Assembly (NCBI RefSeq): GCF_902832845.1
Contig: NZ_CADFDB010000001.1
Location: 1,178,001 to 1,242,000 of the forward strand
From: Burkholderia metallica
GTDB lineage: Bacteria; Pseudomonadota; Gammaproteobacteria; Burkholderiales; Burkholderiaceae
DNA: 64,000 bases
Direction: 5' to 3'
Shown here: one piece after another, positions 55,928 through 64,000 of the stretch
Numbering within the stretch: the stretch's first letter is position 1
Layout: the number at the start of each line of letters is the position of its first letter
Translations under genes and position numbers: made by a program
Notes under the pieces: generated by a model
The model's database searches: none
What the model was told of the DNA's origin: nothing
The model's input: the letters and a program-made list of their open reading frames with translations, nothing else

Positions 55928-57958
55928 ATGCCCACCATGACAGATTCCCGCCCCTCGCCCCGCACGACCTTCAAGCCGCAGGTCGTCCTGCCCGCGCTTG
56001 CGGTCATCGGTGCGCTGCTGGTCGTGTGCGCGCTGCTCCCGAGCGAAGCCGGCGCGCTGTTCTCCGCCGGCCAGCAATGGGTCATCGCGCGCTTCGACTG
56101 GTTCTACGTGCTCGCCGTCACCGGTTTCCTCGTGTTTCTCGTGCTGATCGCCGCGAGCGATTTCGGCAACATCCGGCTCGGCCCCGACGATGCCGAACCC
56201 GAATTCAGCTTCGTGTCGTGGACGGCGATGCTGTTCGCGGCCGGCATGGGCATCGGCCTCATGTACTTCGGCGTCGGCGAGCCGATGCAGCATTTCCTGA
56301 AGCCGCCCACCGTCGACCCCGGCACGCCCGCCGCCGCGCGCGAGGCGATGCTGATGACCTTCTTCCACTGGGGCTTCCACGCGTGGGCGATCTACGGGCT
56401 GATGGGGCTCGTGCTCGCGTATTTCGGCTTCCGCTACAACCTGCCGCTGACGCTGCGCTCCGGGCTGTATCCGGTGCTGCGCGAACGCATCAACGGCTGG
56501 ATCGGCCACACGGTCGACGCGTTCGCGCTGGTCGGCACGGTCGCCGGCATCGCGACGACGCTCGGCTACGGCGTGATGCAGCTGAGCGCGGGCCTGCATA
56601 CCGTCGCCGGCTGGGACACCGGCAGCAACGTGTTCCGCATCGGGCTCGTCGCGGTCGTCGTGATCCTCGCGGGCGTATCGGCCGCGACCGGCCTCGACAA
56701 GGGCGTGCGGCGGCTGTCCGAGCTGAACCTGCTGCTCGCGTTCCTGCTGCTCGCGTTCGTGGTGGTCGCCGGCCCGACCGCATTCCTGCTGCGCGCGCTC
56801 GGCGACAACATCGGCCAGTACCTGTCGAGCCTCGTCGACCTGTCGTTCCGCACGTACGCGTATGCACCGCCGCGCGAGGAAGGCTGGTTCGGCGGCTGGA
56901 CGATCCTCTACTGGGCATGGTGGGTATCGTGGTCGCCGTTCGTCGGCATGTTCATCGCGCGCATCTCGCGCGGCCGCACGATCCGCCAGTTCGTGATCGG
57001 CGTGCTGCTCGTGCCGACCGCGTTCAATCTCGTGTGGATGACCGTGTTCGGCAACAGCGCGATCTGGCTCGATACGCACGGCGCGGCCGGCGCGCTCGCG
57101 CAGACGGCCACCAACGTCGACGCGCTGCTGTTCCGCTTCTTCGATTTCCTGCCGCTGCCGCAACTGCTGTCGATCGTCGCGATCGTGCTGATCGCGGTGT
57201 TCTTCGTCACGTCCGCCGATTCGGGCGCGTTCGTGATCGACCAGATCGCGACGCGCGGCCACGCGCACTCGCCCGTCTGGCAACGGCTGTTCTGGGCCGC
57301 GCTGCTCGGCGTGACGGCCGCGGTGCTGCTCGTCGCGGGCGGCCTCGGCGCGTTGCAGGCGATGACGCTGATCGCCGCGCTGCCGGTCGCGATCATCATG
57401 ATCGCGCTCTGCTACGGGCTGTGGCGCGGGCTCGCGGCCGACCGCGTGCACTATTCGCAGGACCTCGCGCCCGCCGCGAGCTTCTGGACCGGCCAGCACT
57501 GGCGCCATCGCCTCACGCACATTCTTCGGCAGACGACCGAAACCGAAGCGCGCCAGTTCATCGCCGAGACGGTCGAGCCCGCGTTGCGCAAGGTCGCCGA
57601 CGAGCTGCGTACGAGCGGCGTCGATGCGAACGTGCAGCGCGACAGCGACGATGCCGTGCGCCTCACCGTGCCGACCGCCGATCATCGCGACTTCGTGTAC
57701 GGCGTGCGCGTGACGGCAAAATCCGCGGCCGCGTTCCTCGTGCGCGAGGCGGCCGAGCCGGAAGCGGAACGGGCCCACGTGTACGGGATCGTCACGTTCT
57801 TCGAGGACGGGCGGCTCGGCTACGACGTCGAATACCTGCGCGGCGACGAAGTGATCGCCGACGTGCTGCGCCAGTACGAACGCTACGTGTCGCTCGCGGC
57901 CGACAAGCGCACGCATCTGCTGAGCCGCGCGCCGGGGCACGCGACGGAAGCCGAATGA
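55928..57958 (+). CDS. BCCT-family choline/betaine transporter, BetT-like
   Basis: 676 residues. Twelve transmembrane helices carry BCCT signatures: GMGIGLMYFGVGEPMQHF, FFHWGFHAWAIYGLMGL and WWVSWSPFVGMFIARISRGRTIRQF. A C-terminal cytoplasmic extension of about 150 residues (from HYSQDLAPAASF) matches BetT-type choline transporters, where it senses osmotic stress. It imports a quaternary amine by ion symport. A second ATG at 55937 is equally possible as start. A small membrane protein gene follows 58 bp downstream. Confidence 0.9.
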   Translation: MPTMTDSRPSPRTTFKPQVVLPALAVIGALLVVCALLPSEAGALFSAGQQWVIARFDWFYVLAVTGFLVFLVLIAASDFGNIRLGPDDAEPEFSFVSWTAMLFAAGMGIGLMYFGVGEPMQHFLKPPTVDPGTPAAAREAMLMTFFHWGFHAWAIYGLMGLVLAYFGFRYNLPLTLRSGLYPVLRERINGWIGHTVDAFALVGTVAGIATTLGYGVMQLSAGLHTVAGWDTGSNVFRIGLVAVVVILAGVSAATGLDKGVRRLSELNLLLAFLLLAFVVVAGPTAFLLRALGDNIGQYLSSLVDLSFRTYAYAPPREEGWFGGWTILYWAWWVSWSPFVGMFIARISRGRTIRQFVIGVLLVPTAFNLVWMTVFGNSAIWLDTHGAAGALAQTATNVDALLFRFFDFLPLPQLLSIVAIVLIAVFFVTSADSGAFVIDQIATRGHAHSPVWQRLFWAALLGVTAAVLLVAGGLGALQAMTLIAALPVAIIMIALCYGLWRGLAADRVHYSQDLAPAASFWTGQHWRHRLTHILRQTTETEARQFIAETVEPALRKVADELRTSGVDANVQRDSDDAVRLTVPTADHRDFVYGVRVTAKSAAAFLVREAAEPEAERAHVYGIVTFFEDGRLGYDVEYLRGDEVIADVLRQYERYVSLAADKRTHLLSRAPGHATEAE

Positions 57959-58016
57959 ACCCGTGTGTCGCCTTAAACGCGCCGGGGCCGGTCGCCCTGG
58001 CCGACGGAGCCGCACG

Positions 58017-58328
58017 ATGACCGGGCTCCTGCAAAGTCGCGCGTCCGACGTCATCGCGCTCGGCACGCTTGCGGTGCTCTACTTCGGCGGAATCGGCATC
58101 GCACTGTGGCGCATCCGTGCCGCGGCGCCGCGCGGCAAGGTCTACTGGATCGTCTGCGCGGCGCTGCTCGCCGGCGGCGCCGTCGCAATGAGCATCAACC
58201 TGTCGCCGGTGCCGAACAGCGGCGAAATGCCGCCCGGGTTCGCGCTCGGCGTCGAGGCCGTCCTGCTCGGTCTCGCGATGGTCGCCGGCGGTTGCGCGTG
58301 GCTGATGCTGCGCGCGCGGCGACGCTGA
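58017..58328 (+). CDS. Small three-span membrane protein
   Basis: 103 residues with three hydrophobic segments (about 12-31, 43-61 and 77-95) separated by short polar loops, ending LMLRARRR. GGAG lies 8 nt before the ATG at 58017. It is 58 bp after the BCCT gene on the same strand, so probably co-transcribed. No family is recognised. Confidence 0.65.
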   Translation: MTGLLQSRASDVIALGTLAVLYFGGIGIALWRIRAAAPRGKVYWIVCAALLAGGAVAMSINLSPVPNSGEMPPGFALGVEAVLLGLAMVAGGCAWLMLRARRR

Positions 58329-58419
58329 CGCGCGTCCGTTGCGCGGCCCGGCTTCGTCCCGCGCGAACAACGATGCGCGGGGCGAACCGGCCACCCTTTC
58401 CGCTTCCTGACCGCGCCTG

Positions 58420-59268
58420 TCATGCGGACGGCGCGCGCGCCGTCACGAGCCAGCAACCCGCGTCGAAGCGTACATCCGCGCCGTCGACGTAAGGCTCGAA
58501 CGCGGCGCGCATCGTGTCGACCACGCGCCGCCGTGTGGCGTCGTCCACCTCCAGCAACGCAAGCCCGACCGGGCCGAGTCGCGTGATGTAGTCGTCCAGC
58601 GCGGACTCCGGCAACGCACACGGCAGATCGACCGGCTCGATCGTGATGTCTGCCCAGCCGCTATCCGACAGCACCGACGCGATCCGCCGCCGGTCGCCGA
58701 ACGCGAACTGCCCCGGCGCACCGGGGCGCCGCGCAGGCAGGTTCGGCAGCAACGGCGCGGCGGCCTGCTCGGCGACCGTCATGAACGGATTGTCGGCCGC
58801 CCCGCGCCACGCGACGAACCGCATCCGCGCATTCGGCCGCGCCGTATCCCGCAGATTCGCGAACGCCCGCACCGGATCGTCGAAGAACATCACGCCGAAG
58901 CGCGACACGATCAGGTCGACGCTCGCGGGCTCGAACACGTGCGTCTGCGCATCGGCGCACACGAAGCGGGCATGCGTGCCGCTGCGCTCGGCGCGCGCCT
59001 GCGCGACATCGATCATCGGCGCCGAGATATCGATGCCCGTGCATCGCGCGTGCGCACCGAGCCGCCGCGCGATCGCAAGCGTGACCGCGCCCGTTCCGCA
59101 GCCGACGTCGAGCACGCTGCGCGCGCCCGACGTGGCCGTCGCCTCCACGAGCAAACGCGCCAGCGGTTCGAACATCCGGTCGATCGTCGCCTGCGTATCG
59201 ACCCACGCGCGCCCGGACGGGCCGTTCCACAGCGCGGATTGCGTTTCGTTGGGCCGGCTGGATTCCAT
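58420..59268 (-). CDS. Class I SAM-dependent methyltransferase
   Basis: 282 residues. Motif I is VLDVGCGTGAVTLAIARRLG, motif II GIDISAPMIDVAQARAE, and SRFGVMFFDDPVRAF is typical of the Methyltransf_11/25 group. The start at 59268 (MESSRPNETQ) has a GGGGA-type ribosome-binding site 8 nt upstream; the longer frame to 59319 does not. Substrate unknown. Divergent from the metallophosphoesterase gene by about 200 bp. Confidence 0.87.
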   Translation of the reverse strand: MESSRPNETQSALWNGPSGRAWVDTQATIDRMFEPLARLLVEATATSGARSVLDVGCGTGAVTLAIARRLGAHARCTGIDISAPMIDVAQARAERSGTHARFVCADAQTHVFEPASVDLIVSRFGVMFFDDPVRAFANLRDTARPNARMRFVAWRGAADNPFMTVAEQAAAPLLPNLPARRPGAPGQFAFGDRRRIASVLSDSGWADITIEPVDLPCALPESALDDYITRLGPVGLALLEVDDATRRRVVDTMRAAFEPYVDGADVRFDAGCWLVTARAPSA

Positions 59269-59466
59269 CGCAATTCCCCTTCGGGTTCGTTGATCGTGCA
59301 TCGCACTGTGCTGCTTCAAGCCGGCTTGAGGTCAAGCCCTCCGGCGACTACGGACCGCCGTCGCAATAGCGGCGCCCGGCCCGCGAACGCGCGCTCGTCG
59401 CCCCGTTTTTTCACATTTCTTACATTCTCGCTGCGTATCGTTGACGACTTTCCTACGGTGCCTCCC

Positions 59467-60930
59467 ATGCGACGACTCCTCACGCGCGCGCTGCTCGTGC
59501 GCGGCGCTCCCCTTGTTGCCCTCGCCGCGCTGTCCGCGTGCTCGAACCACATCGATTCGCCGGCCGATCCGGCGAGTGCGTCGGTCAACGTCCAGGCCGC
59601 ATGGGTCGAGATCGGCGACACGAACCAGGCGATCGCGCGCGTCATCACGAACTACACGCCCGCGTCGGCCGCCGATCCGCTGTGCCCGCAACTGAGCGTC
59701 GACGGCAAGCTGTCGCGCATGTCGCTGCGCGCGGGCGCCGCAACCGTCGCCCAGCGGCCGACCGCAAGCGACCCGGCCGATTCGAAACCGTCGAGCTTCC
59801 CGGTGTCCGTCTGCGAGGCGACGCTGCCGGCGGGCGCGCTGGCGGCGAGCGTCGCGGGCCGCACGTTGCCGCTGCCGAAGGCGCAGCCGCAACGCATCGC
59901 GATCATCGCCGACACCGGCTGCCGGATGAAGAAGGCCGACAACGCATGGCAGGCGTGCAACGACGCGACGGTGTGGCCGCTCGACACGATCGCGGCCAGC
60001 GTCGCGAAGCTGTCGCCCGATCTGGTGATGCACATCGGCGACTACCACTATCGCGAGAACGCCTGCCCGCCGGACATCGCCGGCTGCAAGGACAGCCCGT
60101 GGGGCTACGGCTGGGATACGTGGCAGGCCGACCTGTTCCGCCCGGCCGCGCCGCTGCTCGCGAAGGCGCCGTGGGTCGTCGTGCGCGGCAACCACGAGGA
60201 ATGCGCGCGCGCGGGCCAGGGCTGGTTCCGCTTCCTCGATCCGCGCCCGTATTCGGCCGCGCGTTCGTGCGACGATCCGGCCAACGACAACAACGCGAAC
60301 TATTCGGAACCCTATGCGGTGTCGCTCGGCGGCGGCTCGCAGGTGATCGTGTTCGACACCGCGAAGGTCGGCCGCACGCCGCTCAAGACGACCGACGCGC
60401 AATTCGGCATCTACCAGAAGCAGTTCCAGACGGTGGCCGCGCTCGCGTCGAAAGCCGGCATGACGACGACGATCTTCACGAACCATCATCCGATCCTCGC
60501 GTTCGCGCCGATCGCGGGCAGCACGCCCGCGCCGGGCAACCTCGCGCTGCAGTCGGTGATGTCGAGCCTCAACGCGCAGGCGTACTACCCGCCCGGCGTA
60601 CACGTCGCGCTGCACGGGCACGTGCACGACTTCCAGGCGATCAACTTCTCGTCCGGGCATCCGGCGACGATCGTGTCCGGCAACGGCGGCGACAACCTCG
60701 ACGTCGCGCTGCCCGATCCGTTCCCGGCCGGCCTGACGCCCGCACCGGGCGCGGTGATCGAGCGGCTGTCGCACAACAACAGCTTCGGCTTCCTGATCAT
60801 GGAACGTCGCGCGGCCCCGGCGACGGGCTGGGTGTTCCATGCGTATTCGGCCGCCGGCAAGCTGCTCGCGTCGTGCAACCAGTCGGGCACGACGCTCGCT
60901 TGCGACAAGACGGGGTTCATCGCGCCGTGA
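59467..60930 (+). CDS. Calcineurin-like metallophosphoesterase lipoprotein (BthB-like)
   Basis: 487 residues. A lipoprotein signal (LVALAALSAC) is followed by a short linker and a metallophosphoesterase domain with DTG, HIGDYHYREN, GNHEE, TNHHP and GHVHDF, the full dinuclear-metal ligand set. It is exported and probably anchored in the outer or inner membrane. Its stop overlaps a possible GTG start of the diheme peroxidase gene as GTGA. From memory, Burkholderia bthA lies beside a predicted phosphoesterase called bthB; this pair matches that layout. Confidence 0.88.
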   Translation: MRRLLTRALLVRGAPLVALAALSACSNHIDSPADPASASVNVQAAWVEIGDTNQAIARVITNYTPASAADPLCPQLSVDGKLSRMSLRAGAATVAQRPTASDPADSKPSSFPVSVCEATLPAGALAASVAGRTLPLPKAQPQRIAIIADTGCRMKKADNAWQACNDATVWPLDTIAASVAKLSPDLVMHIGDYHYRENACPPDIAGCKDSPWGYGWDTWQADLFRPAAPLLAKAPWVVVRGNHEECARAGQGWFRFLDPRPYSAARSCDDPANDNNANYSEPYAVSLGGGSQVIVFDTAKVGRTPLKTTDAQFGIYQKQFQTVAALASKAGMTTTIFTNHHPILAFAPIAGSTPAPGNLALQSVMSSLNAQAYYPPGVHVALHGHVHDFQAINFSSGHPATIVSGNGGDNLDVALPDPFPAGLTPAPGAVIERLSHNNSFGFLIMERRAAPATGWVFHAYSAAGKLLASCNQSGTTLACDKTGFIAP

Positions 60931-60986
60931 GTGACGATGTCAGGCTGGGCAGCGGTTTGACGGGCGCGGCGGGCCGGCGCGCGACG

Positions 60987-62402
60987 ATGGCGGACATCCG
61001 TCGGCATGCGGGTTCGGTTCCGGCCGCGGGCTCCGCTGCCGCGCGCGGCGGGCGCAAGGTCCGCATGCTCGCGGCCGCGACGCTCGCCGGCCTCGCGCTC
61101 GCCGCCCACGCCGCGCCGGCCGAAACGGTCCTGCTGCCCGGCGCGCCGCCGTCGCGGGTCGTCGACACCGTCGGCAACGGCACGCCGCAGGTGACGGCCA
61201 AGATCGATGCGGCGACCGCGCGCTTCGCGCCCGACCCGACGCTCGTCGCGCTCGGCCGCCGGATCTTCTTCGATCCGCGCCTGTCCGAGCCGCGCGGCAT
61301 GTCGTGCGCGGGCTGCCACGATCCGGGCCGCGCGTTCGCGCCAACGCTGTCGGCCGCGTCGCTCGCGGGGCCCGGCGTGCCGGAGGGCAGCCGGCCCGGG
61401 CACTTCAGCCGGCGCAACGCACCGTCGCTGCTCTATGTGCGCTACGTGCCGCGCCGCCACTTCTATCAGGACGACGACGCGCCCGCGCCGTCGCCGTTCG
61501 GCGGCCTGTTCGGCGACGGCCGCGCGGATACGCTCGCCGAGCAGATCCGCGGGCCGCTGTTCGATCCGGACGAGATGAACAACCGGTCGCCGGCCGCGCT
61601 GCTGCGCAAGGTCGACGCAACCGAACTCGCGCCCGATCTTGCCGCACGCTTCGGTGCATCAGTGCGGCGCGATCCCGAGCAACTGGTGCGGGCACTGGGT
61701 GCGGCCGTCGAAGCCTATCTGCAGAGCGACGAGATGGCGCCGTTCACGTCGCGCTTCGACGCGTTCCTGCGCACGCGCAAGCCGCTCGCGCCGGCCGAGA
61801 TGCGCGGCCTCGCGCTGTTCCGGAATCCGGACAAGGGCAACTGCATGACCTGCCACACGCTGTCGGACACGTCGAGCCGCCCGGAGCGCTCGCTGTTCAC
61901 CGACTTCGGCTACGACGCGATCGCGGTGCCGCGCAACCGCGCGCTGCCGGCGAACCGCGATCCGCGCCATTTCGACAACGGACTGTGCGACACCGCGCGA
62001 CGGCTGCGCTGGCCCGAGCCGACACAATGGTGCGGCTACCTGCGCACGCCGGGGCTGCGCAACGTCGCGCTCAAGCAGACCTTCATGCACAACGGCGTGT
62101 TCACGACGCTGCGCGATGCGGTCGCGTTCTACAACACGCGGTCGACCGACCCGGGCTTCTGGTATCACGGGGCCAGAACGTTCGACGACGTGCCGGCCGC
62201 GTACCGCGGCAACATCAACGTCAATTCGACGCCGATGAACCGCCGGCCCGGTACGCCGCCCGCGCTGACCGACGCGGAAATCGACGACATCGTCGCGTTC
62301 CTCGGCACGCTGACCGACGCGCGCTATGCGGGAGCCGCCGCCCCCACGGCCCGCGCCGCGCCTGCCGCCCGGATCGCGCGGACCGCCGCGCCGGCCCGCT
62401 GA
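60987..62402 (+). CDS. bthA: Diheme cytochrome c peroxidase-family protein (BthA-like)
   Basis: 471 residues from this start. Two c-type heme motifs are present, CAGCH (107-111) and CMTCH (286-290), within the CcP/MauG fold (FFDPRLSEPRGMSCAGCHDPGRAFA; RTPGLRNVALKQTFMHNGVF). The N-terminus RRHAGS...RKVRMLAAATLAGLALAAHA is a signal peptide with a long basic n-region. The start is ambiguous: GTG 60927 (overlapping the phosphoesterase stop), ATG 60987 and ATG 61065 are in frame. Periplasmic. BthA of B. thailandensis is a diheme enzyme with a stable bis-Fe(IV) state; orthology here rests on gene pairing and motifs. Confidence 0.85.
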   Translation: MADIRRHAGSVPAAGSAAARGGRKVRMLAAATLAGLALAAHAAPAETVLLPGAPPSRVVDTVGNGTPQVTAKIDAATARFAPDPTLVALGRRIFFDPRLSEPRGMSCAGCHDPGRAFAPTLSAASLAGPGVPEGSRPGHFSRRNAPSLLYVRYVPRRHFYQDDDAPAPSPFGGLFGDGRADTLAEQIRGPLFDPDEMNNRSPAALLRKVDATELAPDLAARFGASVRRDPEQLVRALGAAVEAYLQSDEMAPFTSRFDAFLRTRKPLAPAEMRGLALFRNPDKGNCMTCHTLSDTSSRPERSLFTDFGYDAIAVPRNRALPANRDPRHFDNGLCDTARRLRWPEPTQWCGYLRTPGLRNVALKQTFMHNGVFTTLRDAVAFYNTRSTDPGFWYHGARTFDDVPAAYRGNINVNSTPMNRRPGTPPALTDAEIDDIVAFLGTLTDARYAGAAAPTARAAPAARIARTAAPAR

Positions 62403-62436
62403 CCCTGGCCGAACGGCCAATCGCGTGCGTGCCCGC

Positions 62437-62490
62437 TTGCGGTCGCCGCAAATACTGGTTATATTTACAGTACTGTATTTATGAACAGTG
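62437..62490 (+). promoter_or_regulatory. LexA (SOS) box and promoter of the following small gene
   Basis: TACTGTATTTATGAACAGTG (62471-62490) contains CTGT-N8-ACAG and matches 16 of 20 positions of the E. coli LexA consensus. Upstream, TTGCGG (62437-62442), a 16-bp spacer and TTATAT (62459-62464) form a plausible promoter, placing the box over the start of transcription. Confidence 0.8.
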
Positions 62491-62499
62491 AGGTGCGAG

Positions 62500-62775
62500 A
62501 TGGAACATCTGGTCCGTATCGTCAACGACGCCGATCGCCAAGTGCTGGCATGGCTGCGCGCCCAGGTCGGCGATGCCCGCGTCGAGCGCGCGGCGCGCCA
62601 GCTCGGGCACACGCGCAAGCCGTTTCCGTCGGCCGTGTGCCGCTATCTGGGCATGAGCGCGCCGGCCACGCTGCGTCAGGCCGAGCGGCCCCGCGCCGCG
62701 CGCGATTTCTCGGTCGGCGATCGTTATCTGTCGCTGATCCGCCAGCACCTCGCCACGCACTCGGTCGGCCGATGA
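62500..62775 (+). CDS. Small SOS-controlled protein of unknown function
   Basis: 91 residues, cytoplasmic, basic and without hydrophobic segments. The N-terminal part (DADRQVLAWLRAQVGDARVERAARQL) looks like two helices; the middle HTRKPFPSAVCRYLGMSAP could be a short DNA-binding or interaction motif. GAGG lies 7 nt before the ATG at 62500, and a near-consensus LexA box ends 10 bp upstream, inside the untranslated leader. It is a single-gene unit. I do not recognise the family. The tight coupling to the box implies induction by DNA damage. Confidence 0.8.
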   Translation: MEHLVRIVNDADRQVLAWLRAQVGDARVERAARQLGHTRKPFPSAVCRYLGMSAPATLRQAERPRAARDFSVGDRYLSLIRQHLATHSVGR

Positions 62776-62856
62776 AATGGCGGCGGCTGGCCGAGCCGGC
62801 GGCCCGGATTGCCGGCGGGCTCGCGTATTCGCAAGCCCGGCCGGCCGCCACCGCGC

Positions 62857-63145
62857 TTACCAGGCCGCCGTGGCTCCCCGCGCGAGGCGCCCGAGCGTTT
62901 CGAACGCCGCTTCGTGCGCCGCATCGAACCCGCGCGTGCAAGCGAGCCGGATGGAGCCGTCGAAGCGGTCGGAATTCGAGAAGATCGAACCGGGAGCGAT
63001 CCTGACGCCACGTGTCGGCTGTGCGCGAACTTCAGCATCCGAACTTCAGCATCTTCACGCGCGCATGCCGGCGCCCGACGCTCGTCCAGCCGAGCCGCGT
63101 CCCGGGCGCCAGCACGTTGTTGAACGACGGCCAGTAGACGTGAAC
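62857..63145 (-). pseudogene. Decayed MocR/aminotransferase-type regulator fragment
   Basis: Two pieces of a class I aminotransferase-like (MocR/PdxR) protein are readable on the minus strand in different frames. 63035-63145 encodes YWPSFNNVLAPGTRLGW and following residues (equivalent to SFSK-LAPG-RLGW, with the PLP lysine lost). 62857-63022 encodes RGVRIAPGSIFSNSDRF, then IRLACTRGFDAAHEAAF, ending in a normal stop. The roughly 80-100 residues normally between them are missing, and a 14-bp tandem duplication (63026-63053) sits at the junction. The N-terminal GntR domain is absent. The rest of 62776-63239 holds no other recognisable gene. Confidence 0.75.
63026..63053. repeat. 14-bp tandem duplication at pseudogene junction
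   Basis: CGAACTTCAGCATC occurs twice in direct succession exactly where the two aminotransferase fragments meet. Confidence 0.85.
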
Positions 63146-63239
63146 ACGCCTGATACGGCGAATCGACGCGTCACGGACGAACGTCAGGCGGCCCCCGCAT
63201 CGTCCACCGAAGATCTGGCGCGATCCGGTCTTTCCGTGC

Positions 63240-64000
63240 TCATGCGGATCGGCCAATCTCGACCGCCTCGACCGCCGCAGCCTGCGCGGCAGGCCTGCGC
63301 GCCGCCTCGGCACGCACCACGCCGAGCGCCAGCACCGCGATGCCCGCGATCACGCACGGCGCCGCAACGATGGCGAACGCGGTCGGCAACGGCACGCCCA
63401 TCGCCAGCATCGCGCCGCCCGCCATCGATCCGACGACCGAGCCACCCCGTCCGATCCCGTTCGCCCAACTCACGCCAGTGGTGCGGCACTCGGTCGGATA
63501 GAACGCGGCGGACAGCGCATTGGCACCGACCTGCGAGCCCGACACGCAGAAGCCGGCCGCGAACACGGCGAGCGCGGCGCCCCACGGCGACGCGGCAAAC
63601 ACGCCGATCGCCGCGACGAATCCGCCGGCCGCCGCATAGCTGCAGGCCAGTACGCGATGCGGGTCGAAGCGGTCCATCAGCGCGCCGAGGACTATCGCGC
63701 CGAGCGTGCCGCCGACCTGGAACATCGCGGTCACGCGCGCGGCCGTCTGCAGCGTCGCGCCGGTCGTACGCAGCAGCGTCGGCAGCCAGCTCGACAGCAG
63801 GTAGATGACGAGCAGGCTCATGAAGAACGTGAGCCACAGCAGCAGCGTGCCGCGCAGCAGATCGGCGCCGAACAGGCGCCCAAGCGGCGACCCGGCCGGC
63901 TTGCCGGCGGGCGCGATGAACGTCGCGTTCGCAAGATGCGGATCGGGCGCGATGCGACCCAGCATCGCCGCGATCCGCGCGGAAGGTGCGCGCCGATTGA
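63240..64000 (-). CDS. MFS transporter, aromatic acid:H+ symporter-like (5' end outside window)
   Basis: The frame is open to the window edge, so only the C-terminal 253 residues are present. They contain the central loop (NRRAPSARIAAMLGRIAPDPHLANATF), typical of AAHS-family transporters, and six hydrophobic segments, including GTLGAIVLGALMDRFDPHRVLA (the repeated MFS loop motif) and YPTECRTTGVSWANGIGRGGSVVGS. It probably imports an aromatic acid by proton symport; benzoate/hydroxybenzoate-type substrates are typical, and the pca genes at 37 kb would be one downstream route, but this link is inference. The pseudogene lies directly downstream on the same strand. Confidence 0.85.
   Translation of the reverse strand, partial: NRRAPSARIAAMLGRIAPDPHLANATFIAPAGKPAGSPLGRLFGADLLRGTLLLWLTFFMSLLVIYLLSSWLPTLLRTTGATLQTAARVTAMFQVGGTLGAIVLGALMDRFDPHRVLACSYAAAGGFVAAIGVFAASPWGAALAVFAAGFCVSGSQVGANALSAAFYPTECRTTGVSWANGIGRGGSVVGSMAGGAMLAMGVPLPTAFAIVAAPCVIAGIAVLALGVVRAEAARRPAAQAAAVEAVEIGRSA

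Noticed and set aside
62405-62418. TGGCC/GGCCA hairpin after the diheme peroxidase gene
   Set aside because: A five-base-pair stem without a T-run is expected by chance in GC-rich DNA; not called as a terminator.

Overview
The window is high-GC Gram-negative DNA whose gene content points to Burkholderia, most likely the B. cepacia complex and a secondary replicon. The evidence is pcaHG with a LysR-type pcaQ, a short H-NS-like protein, a Burkholderia-type trimeric porin, a gsi/iaaA/dmpA peptide operon and a BthA-like diheme peroxidase. This assignment rests on gene families and codon use, not on a database search. No rRNA, tRNA, CRISPR array or complete insertion sequence was seen.

Bases 1-20260 hold an exopolysaccharide (EPS) locus. 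Two glycosyltransferases on + (the first cut by the window edge) converge on a six-gene minus-strand operon: Wzc-like copolymerase, Wzy-like polymerase, acyltransferase, tandem alpha/beta hydrolase, glycosyltransferase and Wzx-like flippase. A 935-bp control region separates this operon from a divergent Wza-like export lipoprotein. Next come a phage-tailspike-like beta-helix protein in AT-richer DNA and a secreted GH3 glycosidase. The beta-helix gene is bracketed by a 65-bp imperfect direct repeat. The Wzc protein has a degenerate Walker A motif and no tyrosine-rich tail.

Bases 20280-34400 carry mostly housekeeping and accessory genes: a DUF4865 gene coupled to a tiny membrane protein and divergent from a LysR regulator, yigZ, an H-NS-like gene, ppk2, ggt, a YdjM-like membrane protein, full-length lhr, an APC permease and a higBA-type toxin-antitoxin pair.

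Bases 34489-38640 are a protocatechuate locus. pcaQ and pcaHG are separated by two unrelated genes, and the same 54-bp regulatory element occurs on both sides of that two-gene insert. An AraC regulator divergent from an alpha/beta hydrolase follows.

Bases 40772-50113 form an eight-gene minus-strand operon: rpiR, iaaA, gsiABCD, dmpA, dppA. It pairs a glutathione/peptide-type ABC importer with three peptidases for unusual peptide bonds. Divergent from it is a sugar-utilisation operon (MFS transporter, GH31 glycosidase, porin) with a well-formed promoter overlapped by a palindrome.

The right end holds a BetT-like BCCT transporter with a small membrane protein, a methyltransferase, a metallophosphoesterase overlapping a diheme cytochrome peroxidase gene, a small protein gene directly behind a near-consensus LexA box, a decayed MocR-type pseudogene, and the 3' part of an AAHS-like MFS transporter.
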